In this document: in pieces, positions 1 to 7,480 of the stretch | Position numbering within the stretch: position 1 is the stretch's first letter | How the letters are laid out: every line of letters begins with the position of its first letter | NCBI GenBank assembly: GCA_040902535.1 | Contig: JBBDXD010000019.1 | Coordinates: 194,773 to 258,772, forward strand | Source of the DNA: Dehalococcoidia bacterium | Lineage (GTDB): Bacteria > Chloroflexota > Dehalococcoidia > DSTF01 > JACRBR01 | DNA length: 64,000 nt | Direction of reading: 5' to 3' | Made by a program: the position numbers and the translations under genes | Notes under the pieces: generated by a model | The model's database searches: none | What the model was told of the DNA's origin: nothing | The model's input: only the letters and a program-made list of their open reading frames with translations

Positions 1-528
1 GCGCTCTTGATGCCGGCCTCTTCGCCGGGCATCAGGTCGACGATGTCGGTCGTAAAGCCGCGCTTCTCGGCCCAGCGGAGGAACATGCGCAGCAGCATCT
101 CCGCCCAGTCCTGCGACTCGGTGCCGCCGGCGCCCGCGTGTACCGCGAAGATGGCGTTGCGGTCGTCGTACTCGCCCGAGAAAGTCAGCTCGAACTCCAG
201 GTCGTCGAGCTGCGATTCGATGCCGTCGGCGTCGCGCGCGACGTCTGCGGCGGTGGCTTCGTCGCCATCGGCGGCGGCCAGTTCGAGCAGTTCGAGTCCG
301 TCGTTGACGCGCGTCTCGAGTCCGCGCCACGTATCGACGCGCGCCCGCAACTGCGCGATGCGCTTCATGGTGGTCTGCGCGGACTCGGGATCGTCCCAGA
401 ACCCGGGTTCGGCGGACTGCTGTCCGAGGGTTTCAGCTTCGGAGGCTAGTGAGGCGATGTCAAAGACGCGCCATGACATGCGCAATGCGCTCTTTGAGCC
501 CGATCAGCCGCTCGCGTAGCTCCTGCAT
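1..528 (-). CDS. prfB: Peptide chain release factor 2, 5' part, with programmed +1 frameshift
   Basis: Release factor 2 recognises UGA and UAA stop codons and triggers peptide release on the ribosome. The gene starts at ATG 526-528, preceded by an AAGGACGG Shine-Dalgarno. Frame 0 gives 22 codons and then meets an in-frame TGA (460-462) inside the heptamer CTTTGAC. Reading resumes in the +1 frame with DIASLASEAE and continues through the family's N-terminal helical domain into the typical block AGAGGTESQDWAEML and then DLMPGEEAGIKS, where the window ends. The GGQ catalytic loop lies outside the window. The broken frame is therefore the normal autoregulatory recoding of prfB and not a mutation. 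The identification is firm. Confidence 0.96.
459..465 (-). promoter_or_regulatory. prfB programmed +1 frameshift heptamer CTTTGAC
   Basis: On the minus strand codon 22 is CTT, followed by TGA C. This is the conserved slippery site at which low RF2 levels let the ribosome slip +1 and make full-length RF2. In Escherichia coli an AGGGGG element sits just upstream; here the preceding bases are ATGGCGCGT, so the stimulatory internal Shine-Dalgarno looks weak or absent. Confidence 0.93.
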
Positions 529-657
529 GTCGTGACGTCCGTCCTTTCGTGATTCGTTGTGCTGTTCATCGTAGCGGATTGATGGCGCTATGGAGGGTCA
601 GCCAGATTGCCGCCGTAAACTTGACCAACCAGTATCCGGCACCGAGAATGACGCACC

Positions 658-1075
658 ATGGATATAAAGCTCGGCGTCCTGGCGGACTTCGCCAGCATCT
701 CCCGTGAGGGCAAGCTCAACATCGGGCATCTTCGACGAGATCAACGTCGAGGCTTTCCCTGGCGCGTTGCCTATCTTTTACGTTGTCGTGTCGTACAGTA
801 CCGGAGCGACGGAGTTCGATACCGAGAAGACGATCGAGATCGCACTGCAGAATCAGGATGGCGAGATCCTCCTTAAGATTCAGCAGCCGATCCATGTCCC
901 AAGGCCTGATCATCCCGGAACACGAGGTACAGTGAATCAGGTTCATGCGTTAGCAGGCCTACCGTTCCAACGACCGGGGATGTACGAGTTTGTCATATCG
1001 GTGGCTGGACGTCCCGATCCTCACACAATCCCCATCCGTGTGAATCTGCTGCCGTCCCAGGAGGAAGGGCGATGA
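658..1075 (+). pseudogene. DUF6941-type protein, frameshifted
   Basis: Two adjacent frames together encode one recognisable protein. Frame one from ATG 658 reads MDIKLGVLADFASIS and REGKLNI; after base 723 the second frame continues GIFDEINVEAFPG and runs to the TGA at 1073-1075. Members of this family of unknown function, as I recall them, have LADYA..SxEGKLNIMGIFD at this point, so the join at about 724 fits loss of two bases from an ATCATG run, or one extra G. The rest, with VPRPDHPG, NQVHALAGLPF and PGMYEFVISV, is intact. It could be a decayed gene or an assembly error. The stop overlaps the next start as ATGA. Function is unknown. Confidence 0.7.
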
Positions 1076-1308
1076 CACCACCAGCTACCACCGTACTTGA
1101 ATCGCAGACCGCCAAGATCACCGTCGGCGACTCCCATACGAAGCTTGAGATGTCGCTCGTCGTTTTCACCGCTCATTCCGTCGCCGCGGGGCAATCGCCA
1201 GAAATTTCCTACTATGACGCTGGCTCAATGGTGGATGGCGCTCGGTACCCAAGCCTCGCTGCGGTCTGGGAGAACGACGAGGACGACGCGGCATTTGCCG
1301 ACCTATGA
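1072..1308 (+). CDS. Small protein upstream of toxin remnant, candidate antitoxin
   Basis: A 78-residue protein whose ATG overlaps the stop of the preceding gene (ATGA) and whose TGA lies inside the start region of the MazF/PemK-like frame. The C-terminal part, LAAVWENDEDDAAFADL, resembles the acidic tails of antitoxins that accompany MazF/PemK toxins, which bind and neutralise the toxin. The N-terminal half (TTVLESQTAKITVGD) is not recognised and shows no clear ribbon-helix-helix or AbrB pattern. Position is the main argument for an antitoxin role; it may instead be an unrelated small protein belonging with the DUF6941 gene. Confidence 0.5.
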   Translation: MTPPATTVLESQTAKITVGDSHTKLEMSLVVFTAHSVAAGQSPEISYYDAGSMVDGARYPSLAAVWENDEDDAAFADL

Positions 1309-1629
1309 TGCAGGCTCGGTCGTGGCGGTGCTCTACCGGTACACCAGCGGCGTCGGGGCGAAACGTCGTCCCGCCGTCATCCTCTCGTGCGCTGACTACC
1401 ACGCTTCAAAGGCCGACGCTGTAGTCATACCGCTCACGACACAAATGGCTTTTGACTACTTTGGTACGACCTTCTTGATTGGGCCGCCGCTGGTCTATTA
1501 CAGAGATCCAGGGCCAAAGGTGTCATCGAAACGATCGAGCGCGCCGCTATCGCGAGACAAATCGGTAGACTCAGCGATCGCGATCTGCGGGGCATCAGGG
1601 AGTCTGTTCGTCGTATTCTAGACCTCTGA
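1295..1629 (+). pseudogene. MazF/PemK-type endoribonuclease toxin, frameshifted
   Basis: From TTG 1295 the frame reads LPTYDAGSVVAVLYRY and then GAKRRPAVILSCADYH and VVIPLTTQ, the usual N-terminal beta-barrel of PemK/MazF toxins (KRRPA motif, I/L-T-x-Q). After about base 1477 the family continues in another frame: DWAAAGLLQRSRAKGVI, then IGRLSDRDLRGI up to the TGA at 1627-1629. One missing G in TTCTTGATTGG would restore FLDWAAAGL. The joined protein has the normal length of about 110 residues. As it stands the toxin is inactive unless the shift is an assembly error. Intact relatives cleave mRNA and are held in check by the upstream antitoxin. Confidence 0.8.
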
Positions 1630-1639
1630 CAGTCAATTT

Positions 1640-2398
1640 CTAAAGAAACCGCTTCATCACCACGATCACCTCCCGCACTTCCCTCACCGCGATCCCACCG
1701 TCCGGCGTCCGCAGCGCGTCGTACATGGCGAGCAGGCGGTCGATGTCGCGCTCGACGTCGAGGTCCGGCAGCATCCACGGCGCCGTGAGCAGCAGGTACA
1801 CGAAGTCGCCGAACGTCTCGTAGACGGCGGTGTACTCGTGGCGCTCCGCCCGCTCGACGGGGATGCCGATCGCCGCAAACTCGTCCTGGTAGCGATGGAA
1901 GTGGTCGCCAAAGTCGACGGCCTCCGGGAACCACGCGCGGACCTCGCGCCAGTCATCGTGGCCGACCTGCTGCGTCACGAAGCGGCCGCCCGGCCGCAGG
2001 ATGCGCGCGACGTCGGATGTCGAGAAGTCTTCGTGGCGGCTCAGCACCAGGTCGAACGTCGCGTCGGCGAACGGGATGTCCAGGCTGGAGCATCGCACGA
2101 CGGGAATGCCAAGCGGCGCCAGCCTCCGATACGCGACCGGCGCGTTGACGTGCCACTCTTCGGTCGCGTACATGCGGTCCGGCAGCGACTGCCGCATGGC
2201 CGCGACGCGCTCGCCGCCGCCGGTGCCGAGATCGAGCGCCGCCGTCGCCCCTTCCGCGGCCTCGGCAACGATCTGCGCGTAGTCCCATGGCAGCGGCAGG
2301 TCGGGCGGCCGCACGCGGACGTTATGCATCCAGCCGGAGAATCCGCGCGCCTTCTCGATGTAGGGGCGGAGGTGTTCGAGGGCTTCGTCGCGATCCAT
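1640..2398 (-). CDS. Class I SAM-dependent methyltransferase
   Basis: A 252-residue protein with a methyltransferase 11/25-like core: the SAM-binding motif I LDLGTGGGERV near residue 55, an acidic strand end CSSLDIPFADATFD and the post-motif segment RILRPGGRFVTQQVG. I chose ATG 2396-2398 because the conserved region starts there and the upstream reading (rich in R, C and P) has no protein character. The substrate cannot be read from the sequence. The gene is divergent from the membrane glycosyltransferase at 2488 with about 90 bases between. It ends with EVIVVMKRFL. Confidence 0.85.
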   Translation of the reverse strand: MDRDEALEHLRPYIEKARGFSGWMHNVRVRPPDLPLPWDYAQIVAEAAEGATAALDLGTGGGERVAAMRQSLPDRMYATEEWHVNAPVAYRRLAPLGIPVVRCSSLDIPFADATFDLVLSRHEDFSTSDVARILRPGGRFVTQQVGHDDWREVRAWFPEAVDFGDHFHRYQDEFAAIGIPVERAERHEYTAVYETFGDFVYLLLTAPWMLPDLDVERDIDRLLAMYDALRTPDGGIAVREVREVIVVMKRFL

Positions 2399-2487
2399 CG
2401 CACGAGCGTAACATCCCCCGGTTGACGCCGCCGAAATGGTGCATTTGCACCGTGCCGCGTCATCGCGCGCAGGACGATGCTTCCGGC

Positions 2488-3810
2488 ATGTTGAGGCAGG
2501 CCGCACGCGCTGCGACGCGAGGCACGATCGAGCACGGCCGCCCGCTCGACGCGCGTCGTGTCTCGATTGCGCGCGCGGCGGCGTGGGTGCGCACACGGAG
2601 CGCACGTTGGTGGCTCTGCGCGCTGCTCAGTACGGTCGGAATCGTCGAAGCCGTGCAACTCGCGTTCGCGTTCTTCGGCGACCGCAGCCTGATCTTCTAC
2701 GGCTACGACTTTCCAGCGTTCTACGCCGCCGCCCACATGGTCGCCGATGGCTCCGGCCATCTCATCTACGACGTCGAAGCGGTCGGACGCCGAGAGTTAG
2801 AGATCGTCGGCGCGCCGGTCGGCGGCACCGGCGTGCTCGCGTACTTCAACCCGCCGTTCTTCGCCCTGCTGCTCGCGCCCCTCTCCCTCGTGTCGATCGA
2901 TCGCGCGTTCCAGCTCTGGACCCTGTTCAATCTCGCGCTGCTCGCCGCAAGCGTGCTGATGCTGCGCGCCCTGACGCCGGAGTTGTCCCGCAAGGCGCGC
3001 TGGACGCTGATCCTCGCGTTCGTGACGCTCGTGCCGATCACCTACGGCCTGGCGCACGGGCAGTTCTCGCTGATCCTGCTCACGTCATGGTCCGGCGCAT
3101 ATCTGCTGCTGCGCCGCAACCACGATGCGTGGGCGGGCGCCGCGCTTGCGCCCCTGCTCATCAAGCCGGAACTGCTGATCGTCGTCGCGATCTACGTCGC
3201 CTGGAAGCGGCGATGGGCCGTCTTCGCGACGCTCGCTCCCATCACCGTCGCTGCGGTGCTGGTCTCGCTGTGGGTCGCGGGGCTCGCCTCGGCGATCGAC
3301 TATCCGGCGTACCTGATGGACAGCACGCAGTGGCACGGCGCCGGCGTCACGAGCCGGCTGATGTTCGACTGGAACGGCATCGTTGCGATGGCGTGGGACG
3401 CGCCCGCGTCACGGCTGCGGCTGGCGCTCGTGGCCGTGCTGTCGATCGCGACGGTCGTGCTGGCGGCGCGCGCATGGCGCGGCGGCTTCGACGCGCGGTC
3501 CGGACGCTTCGAACTGCAATGGTTGACCCTAACGATCGCGACGATCCTCGTCGACCCGCATTTCTACCTGCAAGACACGATCATGCTCGCGCTGCCGGCG
3601 TTCGCGTTCCTCAACGCCGTCGAGCGAGACCAGCGCAGGCGAATCGTGCTGGTCATGGTGCTTGGATGGATGCTGCTCGCGCTCGGCACGTTTCCGAACG
3701 AGCACCTTCGCGTCAATCTCGTGGGGTTGTATCTTCTCGGCTGCTTCGCGTTTCTGCTGTGGTGGCCGCGGATGGCCCCGGAGACGCGTTTCGCTCGCGT
3801 AGCCGCTTGA
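2488..3810 (+). CDS. GT87-type (DUF2029) polytopic membrane glycosyltransferase
   Basis: About 440 residues with many hydrophobic helices and the family pattern YDFPAFYAAAHMVADG, then LIYDVEA and YFNPPFFALLLAPLS, typical of the DUF2029/GT87 mannosyltransferase-like family (GT-C fold, polyprenyl-phosphate sugar donors). The Asp and the PPFF loop after the first helix correspond to the extracytoplasmic catalytic region of the family. ATG 2488 is preferred because the first helix follows within about 45 residues; an upstream in-frame ATG at 2287 would overlap the divergent methyltransferase. The last 98 bases overlap the convergent dedA-like gene. The exact sugar and acceptor are unknown. Confidence 0.82.
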   Translation: MLRQAARAATRGTIEHGRPLDARRVSIARAAAWVRTRSARWWLCALLSTVGIVEAVQLAFAFFGDRSLIFYGYDFPAFYAAAHMVADGSGHLIYDVEAVGRRELEIVGAPVGGTGVLAYFNPPFFALLLAPLSLVSIDRAFQLWTLFNLALLAASVLMLRALTPELSRKARWTLILAFVTLVPITYGLAHGQFSLILLTSWSGAYLLLRRNHDAWAGAALAPLLIKPELLIVVAIYVAWKRRWAVFATLAPITVAAVLVSLWVAGLASAIDYPAYLMDSTQWHGAGVTSRLMFDWNGIVAMAWDAPASRLRLALVAVLSIATVVLAARAWRGGFDARSGRFELQWLTLTIATILVDPHFYLQDTIMLALPAFAFLNAVERDQRRRIVLVMVLGWMLLALGTFPNEHLRVNLVGLYLLGCFAFLLWWPRMAPETRFARVAA

Positions 3811-4423
3811 TGACGAACCACGCCACGGCAGCGACAACGAGCGCCACCACGACGTAGGTCGCGACGCCGACGTAGTCCGACGCGCGCTCCCACTGGTCGC
3901 CGAGGGCGGCGCCGGCGCCAATCAAGGCCGTGTTCCAGATCGCGCTGCCCGCGGCCGTGAAGAGCAGGAACTGCGGCATCGGCATGCGCTCGACGCCCGC
4001 CGGGATCGAGATGATGCTGCGAATGCCGGGGATGCAGCGGCCGATGAAGACGGCCTGCGTGCCGTGGTCCGTGAACCAGCTCTCGGCGCGGTTGTAGTCG
4101 TCCTCCGAGACCAGGAAGTACTTGCCGTAGTCGCGCATGAACGCCCGCACGCGCGCCTCGCTGACGATCGCGCCGAACGCGTAGAGCACGACGGCGCCGA
4201 TCAGCGAGCCGATCGTCGCGGCAACGATCGTCAGCGGGATCGCGATCACAGGCGGGCCGGGAAAGTCACCCTGCGCGGCGAGGAAGCCGCCTAGCGGCAG
4301 CACGAGTTCCGACGGGATCGGCGGGAAGATGTTTTCGAGGGCAATCATGGCGGCGACGCCGGGATAGTGCGCCGCCTCGACGACGTCGCGCACCCATTCG
4401 GTGATCCCGTCCAGCAGCCCCAT
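3713..4423 (-). CDS. DedA family membrane protein
   Basis: A 236-residue integral membrane protein of the DedA/SNARE-associated family. Visible signatures are ALENIFPPIPSELVLPLGG near residue 28, the motif FIGRCIPGIRSIISIPAGV near residue 130 and a hydrophobic C-terminal helix followed by a basic tail. Family members are needed for membrane homeostasis and several are undecaprenyl-phosphate or phospholipid transporters. The 3' end overlaps the convergent glycosyltransferase by 98 bases, so both ends are coding on opposite strands there. The E and R-x-x-P-x-x-R residues associated with function are present. Confidence 0.93.
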   Translation of the reverse strand: MGLLDGITEWVRDVVEAAHYPGVAAMIALENIFPPIPSELVLPLGGFLAAQGDFPGPPVIAIPLTIVAATIGSLIGAVVLYAFGAIVSEARVRAFMRDYGKYFLVSEDDYNRAESWFTDHGTQAVFIGRCIPGIRSIISIPAGVERMPMPQFLLFTAAGSAIWNTALIGAGAALGDQWERASDYVGVATYVVVALVVAAVAWFVIKRLRERNASPGPSAATTAETRSSREDTTPRD

Positions 4424-4487
4424 GTGCGGTCATGCCCCCTGTGATCGACGCGCCGAGGGGCAGCCTACCCGACGGGCGGTACCGGGG

Positions 4488-5594
4488 CTACGGCTCACGT
4501 GACTCGCGGATCACCGCCAGCGCGCGATCTTCGCCGCCCCAGTGCGTGACGGGGCGCTGGTTCGCGACGTAAAACGCGAAGATGTCGTCGCGCAACCGCG
4601 GCAGCCGCGGCGCGATCGCTCGCCGGTCGACGTCGGTGGGGATCGCGAGGAGCTTGTGGTCGCCGTCGCTCCGTTCGAGCACGTCGATGACGCGCACGTC
4701 GATGCGCTCGCCGCGGTCCCGCGGCCGGTCGTCGATGAGCATGATGTCGAGCCACTCGTCGTCGCCTGGGCTGATCAGCCGCGTCGAGCAACCGTAGTGC
4801 GTGAGCATCGGCGGGTAGTCGTGACGAAAGACCACCGCGTCGTCCTCGGCGACCCACTCCCAGCGCCCGTGCTCGCCCTCGCGCTGCTCGATCACCATCT
4901 CCAGCGTCATCTCGAGCAGGCGGCGCTTCATCTCGCCAGCGAGCCGGTCGGCGATGCGCGTCGGTTCCGGCACGCGGTACGTGCGCGTGCACGCCAGCGC
5001 CCACCGCTCCGCCCCGGCGAGCGATATGCGGTGGCCGATCGAGACGTAGACCAGGCGTACGCCATCGCGCGTGCGCAACGCGGCGCCGATCGTCTCGCCG
5101 TGGTGCGTGAGGTTGGCGCGCGCCCCGCGCTCCGTCGCCACACCCGCGTGCTCGCCGATCAGCAGCGACTTGGCGACGCCGATCGTCGGCACGTCGAGCA
5201 GCAGCCCGATGTGACATGCGAACCCGAAGCGACGCGGGTGCGCGTACCCGTGCCCATCGACCATCAGCAGGTCAGGCGTCGTGCGGAGTTGCTCGAACGC
5301 GCCGATCAGCACCGGTGTCTCGCGAAACGACAGCAGCCCGGGCACGTACGGAAACGTCACCGGCGTTTCGACGCAGACCTGTTCGACGATCTCGAGTGAC
5401 GGATACGCGAGCGCGACGGCGACGCCTACCGCGCGACCATGCAGCTTGTCGAATGCCACGTCCGCGCCGGCAACGAAGCGCACGCGCGCCGGATCGAGAT
5501 CGGCTTCGCGGATCACCTGCGACGCAAGCTCCGACTGCAGGCGCATGGCGTCTTTCGGCGAGAGGTCCCACGGATGGAGCTGGCGGACGCGCAT
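4488..5594 (-). CDS. nfi: Endonuclease V fused to a C-terminal inorganic pyrophosphatase-like domain
   Basis: The protein has 368 residues. Residues 1-225 form endonuclease V, which cuts the second phosphodiester bond 3' of deoxyinosine (or inosine in RNA). The metal and catalytic residues are all visible: D45 in AGADVAF, E92 in GLLSFRETP, D113 in DGHGYAHPRRFG and H188 in SIGHRIS. Residues 228-368 resemble soluble family I inorganic pyrophosphatase: E236, R244/E246, R257, Y267 in HYG, then D278-x-E280-xx-D283, then D310 and D312 followed by K314-LLAIP. The length exceeds standalone EndoV (about 220-240). ATG 5592-5594 has a GAGGTG Shine-Dalgarno. The pyrophosphatase assignment rests on pattern matching and its activity is inference. 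Confidence 0.87.
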   Translation of the reverse strand: MRVRQLHPWDLSPKDAMRLQSELASQVIREADLDPARVRFVAGADVAFDKLHGRAVGVAVALAYPSLEIVEQVCVETPVTFPYVPGLLSFRETPVLIGAFEQLRTTPDLLMVDGHGYAHPRRFGFACHIGLLLDVPTIGVAKSLLIGEHAGVATERGARANLTHHGETIGAALRTRDGVRLVYVSIGHRISLAGAERWALACTRTYRVPEPTRIADRLAGEMKRRLLEMTLEMVIEQREGEHGRWEWVAEDDAVVFRHDYPPMLTHYGCSTRLISPGDDEWLDIMLIDDRPRDRGERIDVRVIDVLERSDGDHKLLAIPTDVDRRAIAPRLPRLRDDIFAFYVANQRPVTHWGGEDRALAVIRESREP

Positions 5595-5673
5595 ACCATC
5601 ACCTCTTCGGCGGATCGCGCCCGCTGCCAGGTGCTGATCGCGCAACCGTGCGTTTTCGATAGGATGCTCACGC

Positions 5674-6579
5674 ATGCAACCTCACCCTAACGCACCATCG
5701 CCGGACGAACAGCTCGTGCGCAAATGGAGCCTCACCCCGGTCGAATACCTGGGTGGCCATGCTAATCAGCACTGGCGCGTAGAGTCGGGTGGGCGGAGCA
5801 TGGTGCTCACCAGGTACGCGGATCGGTTTCACGACATCGACTACCAGCTGCGTCTGCTCGCGCGTCTGCGGGAACTGCGATGGCCGGTGCCGGAGGCTGT
5901 CGACGAGCCTGCGCGAGTTGAGGGCCGCACCTGGTGTCTGTTCACGTGGCTTCCCGGTGCCGCCAGATGGCCGCATCCTGACCGTGAGGAGAGACGCGCG
6001 CGCGGACGCCTGCTCGCCGAGTTGCATGACGCCACCGCTCAACTAGGCAGCTTGCGACAACGCGACGGCTACGCCCTGTCCGACGAACTGATCCGCGATC
6101 CGGAACTGCCTCCGTTGCTGCGCGACTACGAACTCATCCGTCCCGTCGAGGGGCGCATCCTTCTGCGATATCTTGAACACGCGCTCGCGTGCTTCGACCG
6201 CATCGGACCGATACATGCCGAGACGATCGTGTTGCACGGCGACTTCAGCCCATGGAATCTTCTGTTCGAGGGCAACAACCTGACGGGCGTGCTCGATTTC
6301 GAGTTCGCGCACCTGAACTACCGCGTCGCTGACTTCGCGCTGTCCTGGCGCGGTTACCAGGACGACGTAATCGAGGGATACGAGGAAGTGCGCAGGCTCA
6401 CCGATCTCGACTGGGAGCTTCTCCTCCCTGCGTACTGGTCGTGGCTCTTCATGGGCGTCAAGGACGAAATCAAAGCGATCACTTCCGGACGGAAACCGGC
6501 GCATGACTTCGGGTGGCAGATCAGGCATCTCTTGAAGCGGTCGGAGTTGGCCGGGCGCCACGCGGCGTATCCGGAGTGA
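5674..6579 (+). CDS. Aminoglycoside phosphotransferase-family (APH) kinase
   Basis: A 301-residue protein kinase-like enzyme of the APH/choline kinase superfamily. The Brenner motif is VLHGDFSPWN (H188, D190, N195) and the metal-binding aspartate is D208 in GVLDFE. The N-terminal lobe contains VLTRYAD in place of the usual lysine strand, and a hinge-like FTWLPG. Family members phosphorylate small hydroxylated substrates such as aminoglycosides, homoserine or choline; which one here cannot be told, and resistance should not be assumed. The start lies 79 bases from the divergent endonuclease V gene, leaving a short shared promoter region. Confidence 0.87.
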   Translation: MQPHPNAPSPDEQLVRKWSLTPVEYLGGHANQHWRVESGGRSMVLTRYADRFHDIDYQLRLLARLRELRWPVPEAVDEPARVEGRTWCLFTWLPGAARWPHPDREERRARGRLLAELHDATAQLGSLRQRDGYALSDELIRDPELPPLLRDYELIRPVEGRILLRYLEHALACFDRIGPIHAETIVLHGDFSPWNLLFEGNNLTGVLDFEFAHLNYRVADFALSWRGYQDDVIEGYEEVRRLTDLDWELLLPAYWSWLFMGVKDEIKAITSGRKPAHDFGWQIRHLLKRSELAGRHAAYPE

Positions 6580-6678
6580 TCGACGGACGATGAACGCTCG
6601 CCGCCGGCACCCGCCGACAGGATCACTCGCACGGGCCGCAAAGACGCCAGCTTGTCCGCGCCCGCGGCGGCGACTAGG

Positions 6679-7116
6679 ATGCCCGACGTGAAACGAAGTC
6701 CCCTCATCCTTCTCGTGCTTTCGAGCGTGCTGATTGCGGCCTGCGGCGTACGGTTCGCCGATGCGACGCCCGGCACGGAGTTCTTCACGGAGATCGAGAT
6801 CAGCGGCGAGATGCGCGCGGGCGCGCCGCTGACGGTGCTCGTGCAGTACGAGCAGTTCTACCCCGTCGACGTGACGTTCCATTGCGAGTTGCGCCGCAAG
6901 AAGGAGATCATCAAGCGGCTGGGGGAGCACGCCGTCATCCCGCTTGAGAACGGCGCTCCCGATAAGACGCCGTTCCCCGGGGCGATCGCGTTCGACTTCT
7001 CGGTCGATGCGCCGGGAGAGTACATCGTCGAATGCCTGACGGAGAAGGACGAAGATAACTTCATCGGCGACGAGATCACGATTGCGCCGGCTGAGGGCGG
7101 GACGCCCGTGCCGTAG
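6679..7116 (+). CDS. Predicted lipoprotein of unknown function
   Basis: About 145 residues with an N-terminal signal of lipoprotein type: basic start, hydrophobic stretch ILLVLSSVLIAAC and the lipobox LIAAC. The mature part (EIEISGEMRAGAPLTVLVQYEQ) is beta-rich, with an immunoglobulin-like feel, and lacks a recognised motif. It may be anchored to the outer face of the cytoplasmic membrane. The start could be ATG 6679 or GTG 6688; either keeps the signal. No operon partner is evident. Confidence 0.72.
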   Translation: MPDVKRSPLILLVLSSVLIAACGVRFADATPGTEFFTEIEISGEMRAGAPLTVLVQYEQFYPVDVTFHCELRRKKEIIKRLGEHAVIPLENGAPDKTPFPGAIAFDFSVDAPGEYIVECLTEKDEDNFIGDEITIAPAEGGTPVP

Positions 7117-7480
7117 GCCCGCGCCCCGATGAGCGCCGCCGTCAACGTCTCCGTCAGGCCACGCCGGCCAGTGCCCTCACCCGCTTCGACATCTCGTGCG
7201 AACGGGCTAGGATCGTCGCGGGAGGCGCATGACATGCGCACTGATTGGCTGGCTATCGTTGCTCCGCTAAACGAGTCGCCTGGGCCGCGGGCGCGCGCAA
7301 GTTGCCCACTCAATCAAACCGGACAATCAAGTTTGAACCTACAGGCGCCCTGCGGGAACACGAAAATCTCAAACAATCGAGTTGGCCCCTTCTGCGCTAC
7401 CGGCTCCGTACCGCCAGCGGCGTATCGCTCCTACACTCCCCGTAGCCCGCCGCATCACGAAAAGCGAGGAGACCGAGCCG
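7117..7480 (+). other. 364-base stretch with no convincing gene
   Basis: Between the lipoprotein and the ThDP enzyme I see no reading frame with protein character, no tRNA and no clear riboswitch. It contains a short AT-richer patch around 7310-7375 and a TACACT hexamer near 7431 that could be a -10 element, but without a matching -35. The leader of the downstream gene contains GAGGAG at about 7466-7471. Confidence 0.5.

Noticed and set aside
5674-6579. Aminoglycoside resistance gene
   Set aside because: Only the general APH kinase fold is visible; many family members act on other substrates and the context gives no link to resistance.
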